Origin: JBOFDP01 sp051647125
Lineage (GTDB): Bacteria; Bacteroidota; Bacteroidia; Chitinophagales; Chitinophagaceae
NCBI GenBank assembly: GCA_051647125.1
Contig: JBOFDP010000071.1
Coordinates: 1-9,563, forward strand
Reading direction: 5' to 3'
Length of the DNA stretch: 9,563 nucleotides
Position numbers and translations under genes: made by a program. Under the pieces are notes generated by a model, which was not told the DNA's origin, searched no databases, and saw only the letters and a list, made by a program, of their open reading frames with translations. Each line of letters begins with the position of its first letter. Position 1 is the stretch's first letter. Below, in pieces: positions 8,051-9,563 of the stretch.

Positions 8051-8074
8051 AAAATTACATTTCTTTTGCGAGCA

Positions 8075-8082
8075 CAAAGTTA
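8075..8082 (-). promoter_or_regulatory. Predicted -7 box of the lon promoter
   Basis: TAACTTTG on the minus strand matches the Bacteroidota -7 consensus TAnnTTTG exactly and would give a leader of about 20 bases before the lon ATG at 8050. No TTG is present at the usual 17-23 base distance upstream; that stretch is almost pure A/T. It is therefore a half-match, supported mainly by its position just upstream of the gene. Confidence 0.4.
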
Positions 8083-8158
8083 ATTATTTTTCTATAAAAA
8101 ATATATTATTAAGAAAAATAAAAACAAACTCTAAATTATGTATCTCTTACATTATTTA

Positions 8159-8206
8159 AACTAATTTTACATTTTGTAGGAAATATGAACAAAATGAACT
8201 AATTTT
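8159..8206. repeat. 10-base direct repeat in the divergent intergenic region
   Basis: AACTAATTTT occurs at 8159-8168 and again, identically, at 8197-8206, 38 bases apart start to start. The second copy reaches into the predicted -7 box of the lipoprotein gene; the first lies upstream of its TTG element. Such spacing suits a pair of regulator sites, but the repeat is short and made mostly of A and T, so chance is a real alternative. Confidence 0.4.
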
Positions 8207-8207
8207 G
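8174..8207 (+). promoter_or_regulatory. Predicted Bacteroidota-type promoter of the lipoprotein gene
   Basis: TTG (8174-8176), a 23-base spacer and TAATTTTG (8200-8207) fit the consensus TTG-N17-23-TAnnTTTG at the long end of its spacing range. Transcription would begin near 8211-8214, leaving about 13-16 bases before the ATG at 8227. The -7 box lies inside a 7-base inverted repeat and contains most of one copy of a 10-base direct repeat, so binding of a regulator here is conceivable. Confidence 0.5.
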
Positions 8208-8208
8208 T
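8189..8208. repeat. Inverted repeat overlapping the lipoprotein promoter
   Basis: ACAAAAT (8189-8195) and ATTTTGT (8202-8208) are perfect 7-base inverted arms around a 6-base centre (GAACTA). The right arm covers most of the predicted -7 box, a position where a dimeric repressor would block transcription. With two G-C pairs in the stem and no following T-run, it does not look like a terminator. An operator role is only inferred. Confidence 0.4.
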
Positions 8209-8226
8209 AATTAATATAAAGCAATA

Positions 8227-9563
8227 ATGGTTATGATATTTCATTTAAAAGTAAAAATTATATTTATTACATTGGTTTTAGTTACATTTTTTTTACACTT
8301 AGGATGTACTAAAAAAAATGCGCATACAGAAATTGAGGACGAAAACAACACGAAACCTCCTATAGAGGCTAGAATTTTTATCTCCCCTACTGCTGCAAAA
8401 ATTGGCGATTCTATTAAGATCCATATTCCTAAGCAAATAGAAATCGAACAGGAGGCTGAGGCTCTAAAAGTCTCTTTTAAATCATCTCAAGAAGATAACC
8501 CAGAAGAAGCATCAATAGGTAAGGATGCTATAAAGGTTAGTCGTGATGAAGAACATACTATACTTCATGTTAAATTACCTGATGCGCTTGCAACGAATGC
8601 ATATACGACGATAACAGTAACATATAATAAAAACGGCGACACAGTGACCTATAAGGAATATCCTATTTGGGATGATGAATCTATCAAAAATGTAGTGATA
8701 TTGGATGAAATAACTACCCCAATAGATTTAAAGAAATCTGATGAAATTACTATTAAAGGAAAGAATTTTTCTAAAACCCAAAACGAGAATACAATTGTAT
8801 TTTTAAAAGACAATCTAACACTTGACAACAAGCTTGAACCTTCTATTAAAGATGATACTACACTTACCTTTAAAATACCTGAAACTATAATTCGTAATGT
8901 AAAAGATGAGACAGGGACTCGTTATTTTATTCGAGTAAAAGTATCCGGTAAAACGAATCTCTCTAATGGGTTACCTCTTACTATCAAAAATTCCGAATAT
9001 CCTACATTTTCTGAGGTTGAGTATAGTCCTGACGAAAAAAATCACGGAACTAGCTTTAAAACTAATAATAATTGGGAAAATTCTGAGATTGTAGAGATTT
9101 CGAACACCGTAGATAACAAAAAGGCTCAGTTGAAATCCGGTTCTGAAAATCGAATGTATTTCCCCGATGATATGCCTGCTGGAAAATATTACCTCAAAGT
9201 AAAGCAAAACAATCACTGGTTAACCGCTATTGACAAGGACACAAAAGATAGTACAATTGAGGTAAAACCTTATATTACTAATATAAAGATAACTGATGAA
9301 CATGGTAATGAGCCAATAGATTATAATGACGAGGGAAGATCAATAACTATTGAGGGTGCTAATTTAACCTACAAGAAAGATAAACTTGCGTTTACACTTA
9401 CAACAAGCGATGGACCGCATAATGATAATTTTGAGACTGATGATCCTACAAAAGTTACATATCCTAATTTTAGTAAGGGTTTACCTGCAGGAGGCATTAC
9501 CATTACAATTAAAAATGCTGATGCAGAATGTATTAAGGAGGAAACATTGACCTTCTATAAACC
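8227..9563 (+). CDS. Multi-domain IPT/TIG-like (Ig-fold) surface lipoprotein, 3' end outside the window
   Basis: The frame is open from the ATG at 8227 to the right edge (445 codons plus two bases), so the C-terminus is missing. The N-terminus is a lipoprotein signal: Lys8 and Lys10, a hydrophobic core at about 11-25, then LHLGC with Cys27 as the likely acylated residue; His at -3 is unusual for a lipobox. A hydrophilic linker rich in Asn, Glu and Thr follows. Four units of about 100 residues with Ig-like beta-sandwich character can be made out, at about 46-150, 152-255, 258-347 and 348 onward. The second and fourth carry the IPT/TIG-style pattern EITIKGKNFSK (173-183) and SITIEGANLTY (372-382). 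Bacteroidota use such lipoproteins as surface glycan-binding proteins or adhesins. No catalytic motif is seen. ATG 8233 is an alternative start. The gene is divergent from lon, and its ligand cannot be told. Confidence 0.8.
   Translation, partial: MVMIFHLKVKIIFITLVLVTFFLHLGCTKKNAHTEIEDENNTKPPIEARIFISPTAAKIGDSIKIHIPKQIEIEQEAEALKVSFKSSQEDNPEEASIGKDAIKVSRDEEHTILHVKLPDALATNAYTTITVTYNKNGDTVTYKEYPIWDDESIKNVVILDEITTPIDLKKSDEITIKGKNFSKTQNENTIVFLKDNLTLDNKLEPSIKDDTTLTFKIPETIIRNVKDETGTRYFIRVKVSGKTNLSNGLPLTIKNSEYPTFSEVEYSPDEKNHGTSFKTNNNWENSEIVEISNTVDNKKAQLKSGSENRMYFPDDMPAGKYYLKVKQNNHWLTAIDKDTKDSTIEVKPYITNIKITDEHGNEPIDYNDEGRSITIEGANLTYKKDKLAFTLTTSDGPHNDNFETDDPTKVTYPNFSKGLPAGGITITIKNADAECIKEETLTFYK

Noticed and set aside
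8649..9216. Minus-strand frames opposite the lipoprotein gene
   Set aside because: The plus strand is open for 445 codons with a signal peptide and repeated Ig-like domains; the minus-strand frames are short and featureless.
8227..9563. The lipoprotein gene as recently acquired DNA, because some stretches look more GC-rich than the neighbours
   Set aside because: Spot checks by eye varied from line to line as much within this gene as between genes, so no composition shift can be claimed.

Overview
The window is AT-rich DNA from a member of the phylum Bacteroidota. Three things point there: an outer-membrane protein of the PorP/SprF family, which is confined to this phylum and linked to type IX secretion; a single-domain M16 peptidase of a type I know from this phylum; and predicted promoters that fit the Bacteroidota consensus (TTG, a 17-23 base spacer, then TAnnTTTG) rather than the sigma-70 one. 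No start codon has a clear Shine-Dalgarno sequence, which is also usual there. The genus cannot be told from this piece.

Layout. A plus-strand M16 zinc peptidase (24-1259) meets the minus-strand porP/sprF-like gene (1256-2281) end to end with a 4-base overlap. Upstream of porP, still on the minus strand, is a run read in the order lon (8050-5687), exported alpha/beta-hydrolase esterase (5601-4651), glutamine-type NAD synthetase nadE (4638-3070) and the GTPase engB/ysxC (3016-2426). Gaps in the run are 85, 12 and 53 bases, with no visible terminator and no good internal promoter, so it may be one transcription unit. porP has its own predicted promoter. Beyond lon, a divergent intergenic region (8051-8226) carries promoter-like boxes facing both ways and leads to a plus-strand multi-domain IPT/TIG-like lipoprotein gene that runs off the right edge. 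No gene-free stretch exceeds 300 bases, and there are no tRNA, rRNA, CRISPR or insertion-sequence signatures.

How the genes fit together. Most are housekeeping: protein quality control (Lon), NAD synthesis (NadE), large-subunit ribosome assembly (EngB) and peptide turnover (M16). The envelope side has a PorP/SprF-like barrel, an exported esterase and the cell-surface-type lipoprotein.

The most unusual observation is in NadE. The C-terminal synthetase domain looks complete, but the N-terminal nitrilase-type glutaminase domain has lost its catalytic residues (Cys to Phe133, Glu to Ser41, and the loop carrying the Lys appears deleted) while the fold-defining segments and the reading frame are kept. 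This suggests an enzyme that uses free ammonia, or ammonia from a partner, while keeping a dead glutaminase as a structural or regulatory domain. I see no clearly new multi-gene system in the window.
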